A stretch of 64,000 bases of DNA from Diogma glabrata (Eukaryota; Arthropoda; Insecta; Diptera; Cylindrotomidae), in assembly GCA_963693315.1 (NCBI GenBank), contig OY856188.1, positions 104,224,462 through 104,288,461 of the forward strand, given 5' to 3'. The position numbers were made by a program, and so were the translations under genes. A model generated the notes under the pieces. It had not been told where the DNA came from. It ran no database searches and worked only from the letters and a program-made list of their open reading frames with translations. Below, in pieces: positions 44,901 to 54,940 of this stretch (positions within the stretch are counted from its first letter, which is position 1; every line of letters starts with the position of its first letter).

Positions 44901-44974
44901 TTAAAGGAACCATTTTCTGCAAAAAAAGCATGTTGGTAAAAAATGTGACTTAAGAGGTTTTTGAAATGACCGAT

Positions 44975-45183
44975 TGATGTTCTGTAGATTGGATGAAGTA
45001 AATAAAAAGACTTATATTTTATTTACTATAAAGTATTATTATTAGTTTTAACACTACAGAAATACATTTTGACAATAAGCCTAGGTGATTAGAATAAGAT
45101 AGGTGTAACATAATATGTACTAGATGTTCAGGTTGTACAACTGTAGAATTGCAAATACTAAAGTTAGAATTACCAATTCAACA
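44975..45183 (-). repeat. copia 3' LTR
   Basis: 209 bp, TGTTGAATTGG...CAGAACATCA on the minus strand. No difference seen from the other LTR. Confidence 0.97.
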
Positions 45184-45200
45184 CGCCCCTTTAATTCTAA
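45184..45200 (-). promoter_or_regulatory. copia polypurine tract
   Basis: Minus strand AATTAAAGGGGCG ends at the LTR start; a probable plus-strand primer site. Confidence 0.7.
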
Positions 45201-45292
45201 CTTCATTGGAAATATGAATTTATTTTAAAAATAAACAATCGAAAATAATAAAGTTGTTCTTCAAACACTTGTAATCTTGAATTCTTGAAATT

Positions 45293-48200
45293 TTAATAAT
45301 TTTTGTCGTGTAAACCAATTCCACTGGTAAATTTTTTATGTAAAGGACCAAACAACGGTTTAGTCATGATGTCCGCTAAGTTTTCTTTCGTGTTAATTTT
45401 TTCTAACACAATTTCTTTATTTTTTATAACTTCGCGTACGTAGTGATATTTAATATCAATATGTTTAGTATTGAACTTATACACTGGATTTTTTGATAGT
45501 TCAATAGCAGCTGAATTATCACAATAAATTTTTGTAGGTTTTTGCACAAGTGTCGGGTCAATTTCTTGTATAAGTTTTTTTAGCCAAGCAGCTTCTTTGC
45601 ATGCGGCTTCTAAAGCCATATACTCAGCTTCGCATGATGATGTAGCTACTGTTCTCTGTTTTTTTGAACTCCAGGATATCGGAGCACCCATGAACATGAA
45701 AACATAACCACTGATGGATTTCCTGTCTTGCTCATCATTGGCCCAATCTGCATCTACATAGCCGATTAGGACATTTTCTGGTTGTTTTGAAAAACAAAGA
45801 CTTAAATTCTGAGTTTCTTTTAAATATTTTAAAACACGTTTGACTGCTGTTATATGCGCTTGAGCTGGATAGTTATTATATCTAGATAATTCACATGCAG
45901 CATAGCATATGTCCGGTCTCGTAGTTTGACTCAAATACAAAATGGTTCCAACGCATTCCTGATACGGAAAACGGGCTTCTCTTCGAGTTTCATTCAAATC
46001 CGAATTTTCGACAAAGCTTGATAATTTCTGACTTGCATCCAACGGAGTATTCGAGGGATTACAATCTTGCATGTTGAATTTTTGAATAATCTGATTTATG
46101 TATGTTTTTTGCCGGAGATATATCTCTTCTTCTTTGTTGTTATGGTTTATTTGAATGTTGAGAAAGTATTTCAACTCTCCAAAATCTTTAACTATGATGT
46201 GTTCTTTTAGAAAATTAAAGAATTGATTCTTCACTTTAATTGAATTTGCTAAAACTATCAAATCATCTACATAGACTGCGACGTACATTAGATTCTCTTC
46301 TTTTCTAAAAATGAATACGCACATATCAGTTGAACATTGTTTAAAGCCCAAATCCAATATGAGTTTAGTTAGTTTCTCGTTCCAATTCTTCGAACTTTGT
46401 TTCAAGCCATACAAAGCTTTGCTCAATTTCAAAACCTTGTTTTTATGATTCATGTATTTATACGGGGCCGGCTGTTGAACGTAAATGTCCTCCTGCAAGT
46501 CCCCATTCAAAAATGCTGTTTCAACGTCAAAATGGAAAATCTGCAAGCCATCTCGCAGCGCTATGCCCAGCAAAAATCTAATTGTTGAATATCTCACGAC
46601 AGGTGAAAAGGTGTCTTGGAAATCTGATCCATATTTCTGCATGAACCCCCTTGCCACCAGTCTTGCCTTAAACTTTGAAATTTCACCTTTTTCATTTCTT
46701 TTAATCTTAAAGACCCATTTTAGACTGATTGCATTTTTGCCTTCTGGTAGATCGACTAAACTCCAAGTTTTGTTTTTTTCTAATGACATCATTTCAGAGT
46801 TCATTGCTTGTTTCCACTGATTACTAAAAGGTCCTTCAACGGCACTTTGCCAAGTTAAAGGCTCTTGCTCTTCGATTTCACTCTCAACAAACATAACGTA
46901 GTCATCGAACTTAGCTGGCAGTTTGGTGTTTCTTTTCGATCTACTCGTTGCATTTTCCTGGCTAATATTCTCCGATTCAGTACTGCTACTAGTGCTCCCA
47001 GAACTTGAGCTTTCATTAGTCGGAATTACGACTGGATTTTCTGGAATATTATCTTCTAAAATACTATTTTGCTCTGGTTCATAGTCCGTATTAAAGCAGG
47101 GTATCAAATCTGAGCTTATTTCATGACTATTTTCTTCAGCCGCTACTTCAATCTTCTTAGTTTCATTTCTTTTAAAATGCATCTTATTTTCGAAAAATTC
47201 GCATTCTCTGCTTTTGACTATTTGGTTTGTTTGAGGGTTAAACAGCTTGTAATTTTTACTTTTTGGGTAATATCCCAGAAATATATGCTTAATCGAATGT
47301 TTGTCCCATTTTTCGCGCTTTTGCTTTGGAACACCCACCATTACTTCGCATCCAAAAACTTTTAGATAATTTAAATTCGGCCTTACCCCAGACCAGGCTT
47401 CAATTGGAGTTTTCTTGTCGACTGATGCTGTTGGAGAACGGTTTAATAGATACGTTGCAGTTGCCGATGCCTCTGCCCAAAAAATTTTTGGCATATTGGC
47501 TTCAAAAAGCATACATTTTGCTTTCTCAGTTATACTTCTATTCTTTCGTTCTGCCACTCCATTTTGCTCCGGAGTGTATGGACAACTTGTTTGAAGTTCA
47601 ATTCCTGCAGATTCTAGAAATTTTTTGACATCATTGTTTACATATTCGGTTCCATTGTCACTTCGGAACGCTTTGATTTTTAACTCCAATTGATTTTCGA
47701 CTAAGTTTTTATAAACTTCAAAAAAATGTTTAACTTCACTTTTCTTCTTGAGAAAATATATCATGGTGTATCGACTAAAATCATCCACAAAAATAAGGAA
47801 ATATTTACATCCACTTATAGATTTAGTCTTCATTGGTCCATTTAGATCTGTATGTATCAATTCTAAAGGACGACTAGTGATACTCGTTGAATTTTTGAAA
47901 GGTTTTCTTGACTGTTTACCTTCTAGACATATTTGGCATTTTTCATTTATGGATTTTGTAACTTTATACCCATCTACTAATTCATTTAACTGGATCATAT
48001 ACTTCTCATTCAAGTGACCTAACCTTTTGTGCCACATATGAGTGTCACACTTCATCTCAACTTTTGGCTTATTTACTGAAACTAGAGCTTTTTCATTATT
48101 TTTAGCTATGTCTAATTTATACATTCCTTTTGACTTTCTTGCCGTACCTAAAATCTTGCCTGACTTGGTGCTTATTGTACAATTGTCATTTTTAAATGTG

Positions 48201-49318
48201 ATCATCAAGCCTAATTCGCTCAGTTTGCTAATAGAAATCAAATTTGCAGCTAATTGCGGTACATACAGCACATCTTTTACTGTTAAATTTTTAGTTTTAT
48301 TAGAAACTTTAACATTAAGTTGCACCTCACCAATTCCAATTGCAGTTATTTTATTGTTGTCTGCCACTGTTATTTTGCGATCATCAATTTGTTGAAAATT
48401 AGCAAAATTTTTCTTTACGGGCGACATATGTTGCGTCGCCCCTGAATCCAAATACCAGTCCTCTAAACAAATTTCTTTTGCTGAAAAGCATAAAATCCAG
48501 GCTGCATCTTCATCTGAATCTCCAGATGAATCTTGAGCGAGATGACTTTGGTCCTTGACTTTGGTTTTACTTCTGCATTCGTGCTTAAGATGTCCAAACT
48601 TTCCACACTTGTAACACTGCATATGTTCTTTATTAAAGTTATACTGTTTACTGTTTACTGTATATTGTTTACTCCCTTGACCGAACCTCTTATTTTGACT
48701 AAAATGACCTTTTAAGGACCTATTTAAAAGGAAAGCAGATTCATTGTTATCGCTTTTATTTGAATCAATATTATCCTTTTGGACGGTGGCTAAAATTTTT
48801 GTTCGCATTGTTGCAGCCGTAATTTTTGTTCCGCTAGCTTGTAAACCCATAACCATGGGCTCGTACTTGTCTGGCAAGCCAAGTAATAACAATGTGCCAG
48901 TCCACTCATCTGAAACCGTAAATCCAAGCTTATTCAGTTGCTGAGCTAGACTTAAAATTTTTTCAACATACACCTCAGTGCTAGAACAATCATCTAATTT
49001 TGTATTAATTAATTTTTTAATCAATCTCATTTGATTATTGACACCTTTATCCTCACAAACTGCTTTAAGGTTGTCCCACATTTTCTTGGGAGTGTCTTCA
49101 TCTATAATGTGTGAAAAAAGGCTTTCATCTACACTCATTACTATTCTTTGAGCAGCTTTTGCCATTTTATCTTCATTACTTGTTGCTTCTTCATCACCTT
49201 CCACACACTTCCACAGTCCTTCACCTTTCAAATATGTTTTGCATGCAAAACTCCAGTTTTGATAATCATCAGCACCTTTCAACTTTTTAATAAGCGGCAC
49301 ATGACTCGAACTTGCCAT
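45293..49318 (-). CDS. copia Gag-Pol polyprotein
   Basis: 1341 residues in one frame, the usual length for insect copia-type proteins. Order: gag capsid (about 1-200), CCHC zinc knuckle CYKCGKFGHLKHEC (about 234-247), aspartic protease DSGATQH (about 291), GAG_pre-integrase zinc module HMWHKRLGHLN (about 429 onward), integrase core with DDFSRY, SDNGTEY (about 554) and EQNGVAERKN (about 590), reverse transcriptase with YVDDLIVLA (about 1016), and RNase H with DADWA (about 1190), EAEYMALE (about 1236) and YCDNSAA (about 1266). All catalytic acidic residues are visible. The start ATG at 49316-49318 lies 174 bp inside the 5' LTR. The protein self-processes, assembles particles, copies the RNA and integrates the DNA. 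No frameshift separates gag and pol, as in Drosophila copia, where splicing or processing sets the ratio. Confidence 0.97.
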   Translation of the reverse strand: MASSSHVPLIKKLKGADDYQNWSFACKTYLKGEGLWKCVEGDEEATSNEDKMAKAAQRIVMSVDESLFSHIIDEDTPKKMWDNLKAVCEDKGVNNQMRLIKKLINTKLDDCSSTEVYVEKILSLAQQLNKLGFTVSDEWTGTLLLLGLPDKYEPMVMGLQASGTKITAATMRTKILATVQKDNIDSNKSDNNESAFLLNRSLKGHFSQNKRFGQGSKQYTVNSKQYNFNKEHMQCYKCGKFGHLKHECRSKTKVKDQSHLAQDSSGDSDEDAAWILCFSAKEICLEDWYLDSGATQHMSPVKKNFANFQQIDDRKITVADNNKITAIGIGEVQLNVKVSNKTKNLTVKDVLYVPQLAANLISISKLSELGLMITFKNDNCTISTKSGKILGTARKSKGMYKLDIAKNNEKALVSVNKPKVEMKCDTHMWHKRLGHLNEKYMIQLNELVDGYKVTKSINEKCQICLEGKQSRKPFKNSTSITSRPLELIHTDLNGPMKTKSISGCKYFLIFVDDFSRYTMIYFLKKKSEVKHFFEVYKNLVENQLELKIKAFRSDNGTEYVNNDVKKFLESAGIELQTSCPYTPEQNGVAERKNRSITEKAKCMLFEANMPKIFWAEASATATYLLNRSPTASVDKKTPIEAWSGVRPNLNYLKVFGCEVMVGVPKQKREKWDKHSIKHIFLGYYPKSKNYKLFNPQTNQIVKSRECEFFENKMHFKRNETKKIEVAAEENSHEISSDLIPCFNTDYEPEQNSILEDNIPENPVVIPTNESSSSGSTSSSTESENISQENATSRSKRNTKLPAKFDDYVMFVESEIEEQEPLTWQSAVEGPFSNQWKQAMNSEMMSLEKNKTWSLVDLPEGKNAISLKWVFKIKRNEKGEISKFKARLVARGFMQKYGSDFQDTFSPVVRYSTIRFLLGIALRDGLQIFHFDVETAFLNGDLQEDIYVQQPAPYKYMNHKNKVLKLSKALYGLKQSSKNWNEKLTKLILDLGFKQCSTDMCVFIFRKEENLMYVAVYVDDLIVLANSIKVKNQFFNFLKEHIIVKDFGELKYFLNIQINHNNKEEEIYLRQKTYINQIIQKFNMQDCNPSNTPLDASQKLSSFVENSDLNETRREARFPYQECVGTILYLSQTTRPDICYAACELSRYNNYPAQAHITAVKRVLKYLKETQNLSLCFSKQPENVLIGYVDADWANDEQDRKSISGYVFMFMGAPISWSSKKQRTVATSSCEAEYMALEAACKEAAWLKKLIQEIDPTLVQKPTKIYCDNSAAIELSKNPVYKFNTKHIDIKYHYVREVIKNKEIVLEKINTKENLADIMTKPLFGPLHKKFTSGIGLHDKNY

Positions 49319-49473
49319 TTTTCAAATATTCTTGAAAAAAAAATTACTTTTTTAAACTTTCTGTGCCACTGACACACGTGAACTTATTTTGAGGTTAATA
49401 CCAGAAATTTTCGTACCACAATTTACACCTCCAAAAATGCAGAAAAAATTAACACTGCAATTTACTGCACTTT

Positions 49474-49492
49474 GGTGCATGCGCCCATAACC
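49474..49492 (-). promoter_or_regulatory. copia primer-binding site
   Basis: GGTTATGGGCGCATGC on the minus strand abuts the LTR. The first ten bases match the copia site that pairs with an internal fragment of initiator tRNA-Met. Confidence 0.85.
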
Positions 49493-49701
49493 TGATGTTC
49501 TGTAGATTGGATGAAGTAAATAAAAAGACTTATATTTTATTTACTATAAAGTATTATTATTAGTTTTAACACTACAGAAATACATTTTGACAATAAGCCT
49601 AGGTGATTAGAATAAGATAGGTGTAACATAATATGTACTAGATGTTCAGGTTGTACAACTGTAGAATTGCAAATACTAAAGTTAGAATTACCAATTCAAC
49701 A
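49493..49701 (-). repeat. copia 5' LTR
   Basis: 209 bp. I read it as matching the LTR at 44975-45183 base for base. Confidence 0.97.
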
Positions 49702-49716
49702 CCGATTCAATTATTT

Positions 49717-50257
49717 TTTTGATTTATTGGCTTAAAAGATAGCTCCTTCATTGAGGCGATTCGCCGATCAATTACATATAAACAAAATAAAGAGCAAAAA
49801 TAAAAAATAAAAATTTTAATTTAAAAAAATATAAATAAATAATATGCAAACAAAAAAATAACAATATATCCATAGAGTATAACAGAAAGAGACAAAAATG
49901 GAAAATAACCAAATTTTAAATAAAGATATATGTATGTAAAAATATAAAATGTAATTCTATTACACTCATTCTATACACATCTGTAGCCCTATTCCGGTAC
50001 ATCGTGAAATAGGAATTGAGAAAAATTTTATAGCAATTTTTTCATAACTAGTATTCCGTGTCGCGAGAAATAACAAATTCGTATTGGAAAATATTTCTTT
50101 ATTTCATTTATTGCACTTTTTCTGAATTCCCAATTTTCAAGGAAATGCCAGAATCGGTGTACTGTGTGGCCTATTTTGTCTAATTTTCAGATTTTATCTA
50201 ATCGTCTTCCACTTTTTTTATCGTACGACAAAAATAATATATTAAATATGGTTCTAT
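49717..50257. other. AT-rich DNA, no gene seen
   Basis: A-rich low complexity (49790-49930), then unassigned sequence. Nothing supported. Confidence 0.45.
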
Positions 50258-50417
50258 TTGCGTCAGACATAAAAACATAACCTAAAAAATTTTGCTTGTT
50301 ACTTGCATATAAGAAAAATGAATTTTCAAATTAAGTTTTATCTATAGTTAATAACATTTAAATTAAGTAGATTATTAATACATATAATCCCAAGGCGATA
50401 ATGTCAATGTATTAATA

Positions 50418-51271
50418 CAGGGTTTTTCAATAATAACATAACAATTTTGTATTTAAATAAAACACAGAATAATTGAGATATCGAGCTGAAATTTATTTCA
50501 TATATAATACAAATGTTAAATTTAAGAATGGAATTCGATCTCGGCCATATGACCACCGCGAGCACGTTTGCAGTGATCAACGAAATCAACAAAAAAATAG
50601 GGTGCAATCACACCCCCAGCATGAAGACCCACATGTGGGTTTGTTGCTGACCAAAAATGCATGTTTCGCTTGCTAACAAAGCCATTTAGCCAGAAATGAG
50701 CTTCATCGTTGAAGATGATTTTTCGATGTAATTCATTATTTTCTTCAAACTTTTGCTGAGCCCAATCGGAGAAGTTTTGGCGCTTCAAATGATCAAGAGG
50801 CTACAGTTCTTGAGTTAATTTGATCCTGTAAAGGTGTAGGCCAAGATCTTTACGTAAAATTCTCCACAATTCCTGTGAACGGCATGGAGTCGACTGATTT
50901 AACTCATTTTGAACTGAAGCCCTTACGGCTGCGATATTTTCGGTACTCCGACCGGTGCGTTGTCTCACTGGCACAGAAACATTCAATAGTGAATATGTTG
51001 ACTCGAATTTATCCACTATAGCACGCACAGCCTGTCTGGTGGGACGATTATTACGACCTAAAATTGGAGTAAAAGCTCTTAAAGTTGCGACCACCGACTG
51101 AGAATTTTGGTAGTATTTTTTAATAATTTACAAACGTTGCTCGTTCGTGAACTTCGCGTGATAAAAATGTACACTTTGACTAATGTTTTGACATTGACAG
51201 ATCATAAAAAAAATTTAAGAGTGCGTTCGTATTAAAATACAAAATTGTTATGTCCCTATTGAAAAACCCTT
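50418..51271 (-). mobile_element. Tc1/mariner element, internally deleted
   Basis: Ends CAGGGTTTTTCAATA and (inverted) AAGGGTTTTTCAATA continue as ACATAACAATTTTGTATTT on both sides, with TA at each flank (50416-50417, 51272-51273). The length is 854 bp. It has a transposase relic on the minus strand. Confidence 0.88.
50522..51094 (-). pseudogene. mariner-like transposase, deleted
   Basis: First frame (51094-50801): MVATLRAFTPILGRNNRPTR, KFESTYSLLNVSVPVRQRTG, WRILRKDLGLHLYRIKLTQEL, i.e. helix-turn-helix plus linker. Second frame (50788-50522): FSDWAQQ, then HRKIIFNDEAHFWLNGFV with the first catalytic Asp (NDEAHF), SATNPHV, GGVIAPYFFVD. After PHV about 15 residues are missing. After YFFVD the protein jumps to the C-terminal tail (RARGGHM), losing the second and third catalytic residues. 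A stop lies between the two frames. The family is the insect Tc1/mariner group with FGRNNRPTR. Confidence 0.85.
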
Positions 51272-51384
51272 TATATGTATTAGTAAAAGCTTACTTTTAA
51301 ATTTCATTTTTCTAATATGCGAGTTTTCTAATTTGCGACAAGCAAAAATTTTAGGTTATGTTTTTATGTCTGACACAAAAAAAA

Positions 51385-51700
51385 CTGTTTAAGATTTGAA
51401 AATTGTTTTATTTATTTTTACAGAATTTTAGGTAATGAAATTTGAATGAGAATTATAATATTAAGGTATGTAAATAGAGTAAGTATATCTGAATTAGATA
51501 CTCTTAGGCTTAATCATTTAATAATTTTAAATATGTGGTGGTCACAAACCCCAATGATGGTGGTTGAAGATAACGGTTTGAGATAAGGAAGAAACGACTG
51601 ATCGATAAATATTTTGGTAATATTTGGAACAAATTTCTGTCATTCTGTTTTCGGATTTGATCATTTTATTTTATAATTAATTTACAGTATGAGTTACAGT
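51385..51700. other. AT-rich DNA, no gene seen
   Basis: No recognisable feature. Confidence 0.4.
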
Positions 51701-52020
51701 TGGCTACAGGTTACAATAAAGAAAGTTGGTTTTCATCACGAGTGAGCATGTATACATGATTATGCCGAAATTCAATTTAAAGAGGTTTTTAAGCCTTTTT
51801 AGTAGGCGGCATTTTTTCATTCTGTTTTGTATGGGAAAAAAACGATTGCTTGCTTGACCTTTTTCAATTTATAGTCAGTTTTGTGTAGTAATCGTCTTAT
51901 GTTGAATAATTTTGGATACTTGGATGTCCAAAGTTTCCTGCCAGCCTATTTTTCAGTTTATTTTTTACAGAAAATATTTGTAAAAGCTTTCAGAAAAGAC
52001 AAAGGTTAATCTTTTCTTTT
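51700..52020. repeat. Dispersed repeat copy related to 56500-56900
   Basis: GTCAGTTTTGTGTAGTAATC (from about 51877), CCAGCCTATTTTTCAG and AAAAGCTTTCAGAAAAG recur, diverged, at 56520-56680. The LINE fragment starts directly at its end (about 52025). Confidence 0.7.
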
Positions 52021-52024
52021 TGAA

Positions 52025-54180
52025 ATCCAGAGCAACACTGAACCTTGAGGTACACCAGACACAACATTAATTGAGTCCGAGAAGACACCACCAACAAATA
52101 CTTTTTGTGTTCGATTTGTTTAGTATGAGTGAATTTGTTTGCAAGCCAGCCGTGAAAATTTGAATTCTTGGCATAGTTTCCTAACTAACCGATCGAAGCC
52201 AATTGAGTCAAAAGCCTGGCTAAAGTCGAGCAATTTAAGTACAGTAGCCTCTGCATTATCAATATTCCTGCATATATCATCGATAATGTTGAGAATTGCA
52301 GAGTTAGTGCCATATGAGCGTCTATAAGCTGTTTGATAGCTATTTAGTAACTTGTTGCCATCCAAGTATTCAGTTATTTGTGTTTTTAAAATTCGCTCTA
52401 ATACTTTAGATGAAGTAGGCAGAATACTTATATGTCGATAGTCGGCTGTCGATAATGGATCAGATACTTTTGCCACTGGAATTATTTTAGCACATTTCCA
52501 ACATTCAGGAAACTGATTTGGTAAGCATACAGTTAAATAAGTATAACACGTGACACTCAATTAAAGAAAATATAATTTTAAAGACTTCATTGGTATGCCA
52601 TCAAGTCCAATGGCATTTGATGATACAGAGTTTAAGGTTACAGTGAGTTCCAATAAATCTATATTTCTAAAAGAGAATTTAGGGCCACTATGAATGTTTA
52701 AATTATGCTCATTAAAAACCATTTGTTTAGGCACATTACAAGCAGTTGTTTCATCCTTAGTTCGTGTTCTCGCCAAGGAAAACTGATTCGCAAATTTAGA
52801 AGCTGAAAATAACACCTCTCTCTGTAGGGTTTTATGACTAATTTAACCCTAAATTGTTAATCCTGTTCCAGAACACTTTAAGACTTAATTTAGGATCCAA
52901 AATCTCATTTGAAAACGACTTTTTCGTTCTTTAATTAAAGCTGTAACCTTATTCCTTGAGAGTGTATACGCCAATCTAGATTCCTGTGTTCTTAATGATT
53001 TCCACCGCTTGAAAGCAAACTCACGAAGCAGTATTAGATCCTCAATTTCAGAACAAAACCATTGCGGTCGAGGAGTGCTCATTTGACATGTTTTTAACGG
53101 TACAAACCTATCAAAAGCTTCATTAATAACGTTGTTGAGAAGCTCCATTTGTTCATAAATATTGGGAGTGCAATACAGATAGTCCCAAGTAGATGATGAT
53201 ATAAACCCATTCAACCTAGAGTAGTCAACACGTTTGAAATCTCTAAACGATCTATCAACCGTTGGATTGGAATACAACATTTCATATGTAAAAAACAAAA
53301 AGTCATGATTGAAACAACCAATAGAGAGCTGATTAAGAAAGCTGGTCTTATTAGTATTAGTGATAATCAAGTCAAGCAGTGAAGATGATGTTCCCTAGAA
53401 GAATGTGAATGTAGGCTCAGTATTTTGAGCAGATAACCCACAACTGTCCAAAATATCCCGAAACTTTTTAACTCTTGAGGCACCACGCAATAAATTATGA
53501 TTAAAGTCACCACAAAGAAGAATATCACCAAAGGATATCGAAAAGATGTAAATTACTTCTAGTTCATCATGATGGTTAAAGCGTGGGGGTAGATATGCAG
53601 TACCAACAAGTAGTTTACATCGACCAATTCTCAATTCTAATAATATCATTTCAAAATTAATATTCGTTGACCTAAAACCGACTTTAGAGGAGATATTTGA
53701 TTTAATATACATGCATACCCCACCAGCTCTAGTAACACGATCATTCCAGTAAAGCTTAAACCCTGGTATTTGAAGCGATGTATCAGTAATATGTTCCTTA
53801 AGCCAACTCTCTGACACACAAATGATATCCATCTCAATATTATCCAACAAAGCTCTGATTTCATCTAATTTAGGAAAAAGGCTACATGAATTAAAACTAC
53901 AAATCTTCAATTCCGTTTTCTTATTGAGAGCTGATTTCAAAACTGTATTTGATGTGAAAGTACTAAGGCGGTCAGCTGTTAGATAATGACCCTCTATAGG
54001 TGACAGCACCACACCACCAACCATTTCCAAGCCAAAGTCACGCAAGCTGTCATCGATTGTCCAAACTTGTCCTATCCGTGCTACAAAAATAATTACTAAT
54101 CTAATTACAAAATTAACCAAACAAACAAAAACAAATTTATAAAAATACCATATGTTGACGATTATCTTAATAGAGTTCAT
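52025..54180 (-). pseudogene. LINE ORF2: AP endonuclease and partial reverse transcriptase
   Basis: 54180-53395: N-terminal extension, then endonuclease (about residue 88 onward) with LKICSFNSCSLFPKLDEIRA (N of the first motif present), DIICVSESWLKE (E), GGVCMYIKS, GTAYLPPRF and LCGDFNHN. The expected C-terminal HS..S motif is shifted in frame. 53370-52885 is a linker; 52815-52561 a further linker. The RT at 52560-52030 has FPECWKCAKIIPVAK, ADYRHISILPTSSKVLERIL, NSYQTAYRRSYGTNSAI, LKLLDFSQAFDS (first catalytic Asp) and VSGVPQGSVL. Stops at about 53394 and 52560 and at SY* near 52120 break it. The YADD box is deleted. Confidence 0.88.
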
Positions 54181-54249
54181 AATAACAAAAATTTAAATAC
54201 ACCTGATTACGTAGTATGATAAACATAACTAATTACTGTATTTTAGACT

Positions 54250-54940
54250 TTACTTATTTAATGATGATGCTTCTGATGTTGAATTAGATGACGTAGAACC
54301 AGTTTTAGAACGAGTTGTCATAGGTGGATAATGGATTCTATTTTGTTGATGTTGGTCAATATTAGGATTCTGCAAATTTCCTTCAGATTTTTTGTCATTA
54401 GGTTTAGCATTTTGCCGATCCATCACACTAGTGTTGAAGTAATCTAACTCATTCATGTTCAATATTTGCAAAGCTTTAGTATCCAAACATGAAATAACAT
54501 ACACAAGCCCATTTTTTGTAAATGCTTTTGAAATCCGGTTTGTTAATTGTAGTTTTTTAGCATGGTGGAAACTTTCAGAATTTCGTTTAGTTAGCGCGTC
54601 ATTACAATAAATTCTAACATCTGATCTCAAACCAATATGATTTAGATTAAGGGTTCCAAATTCCTTATATTTAGAGAAAAAAAAGATTAAAGTAGTTTGC
54701 TGAAAAAGCGCACAATTATTGAACCAGTTACACTTCTGTTATTTACTGCAATGTTATCCTTAGGTGACTTTGTCTTGTGTTTGATTTGAAAAATAAATTC
54801 AATATACTGTTCACTATCCTCAAAGTTTATAACCTCACATATTTGGTTGAAAATGTTACCTGCCGATAGATCTTTTACTTGTGGAATGCCAGTTATAATA
54901 ATATCACGAGACTGATGTTCTCTTTCTGTCGCAATCGACT
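54250..54940 (-). pseudogene. LINE ORF1 with FP_C-type domain
   Basis: Minus strand: SRDIIITGIPQVKDLSAGNI at about 54905, TGSIIVRF near 54720, then the frame 54630-54250 with VRIYCNDALTKRNSESFHHAK and a KNGLVYV word. This is the C-terminal domain seen in many insect LINE ORF1 proteins and in baculovirus FP proteins, thought to bind nucleic acid. A Ser-rich tail (GSTSSNSTSEASS) ends at 54250. A frame break near 54640 and loss of the N-terminus make it a relic. Confidence 0.7.

Larger units (their letters stand above)
44975..49701 (-). mobile_element. Intact Ty1/copia retrotransposon
   Basis: Two 209-bp LTRs (44975-45183 and 49493-49701), which I read as identical, are flanked by the 5-bp duplication CCGAT (44970-44974, 49702-49706). 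Next to the 5' LTR (minus strand) lies GGTTATGGGC, the copia primer-binding site. A purine tract AAAGGGGCG lies before the 3' LTR. One uninterrupted ORF fills the 4.3-kb interior. Equal LTRs and an open ORF indicate very recent insertion and possible present activity. Confidence 0.98.
44306..49716. mobile_element. Inverted-repeat element interrupted by copia
   Basis: AAATAATTGAATCGGTCATTTC...TAAGTCAC (44306-44345) is inverted at 44949-44974 plus 49707-49716, once the copia element and one TSD copy are removed. Arms are about 40 bp with one or two mismatches, and the original unit was about 680 bp. A clear TSD was not found. Confidence 0.65.
50258..51384. mobile_element. Fold-back MITE with mariner derivative in its centre
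   Basis: About 50258-50335 and 51297-51384 are inverted copies (GTCAGACATAAAAACATAAC inward, through ATGAATTTT / AAATTTCAT). The original spacer was only about 105 bp, and the mariner at 50418-51271 occupies it. No TSD resolved at the outer ends. Confidence 0.75.
52025..54940 (-). mobile_element. Non-LTR retrotransposon (Jockey/CR1-type), truncated both ends
   Basis: Minus strand: a degraded ORF1 (54940-54250), then ORF2 with AP endonuclease and the first half of the reverse transcriptase, cut at GVPQGSVL (about 52030). Loss of the 3' part (YADD, thumb, 3'UTR, tail) is not the usual 5' truncation of LINEs, so a later deletion or recombination is likely. The junction lies at a dispersed repeat. 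Confidence 0.85.

Noticed and set aside
45293..49318. Many plus-strand frames opposite the copia ORF
   Set aside because: They are shadows of the polyprotein gene; none has its own motifs.
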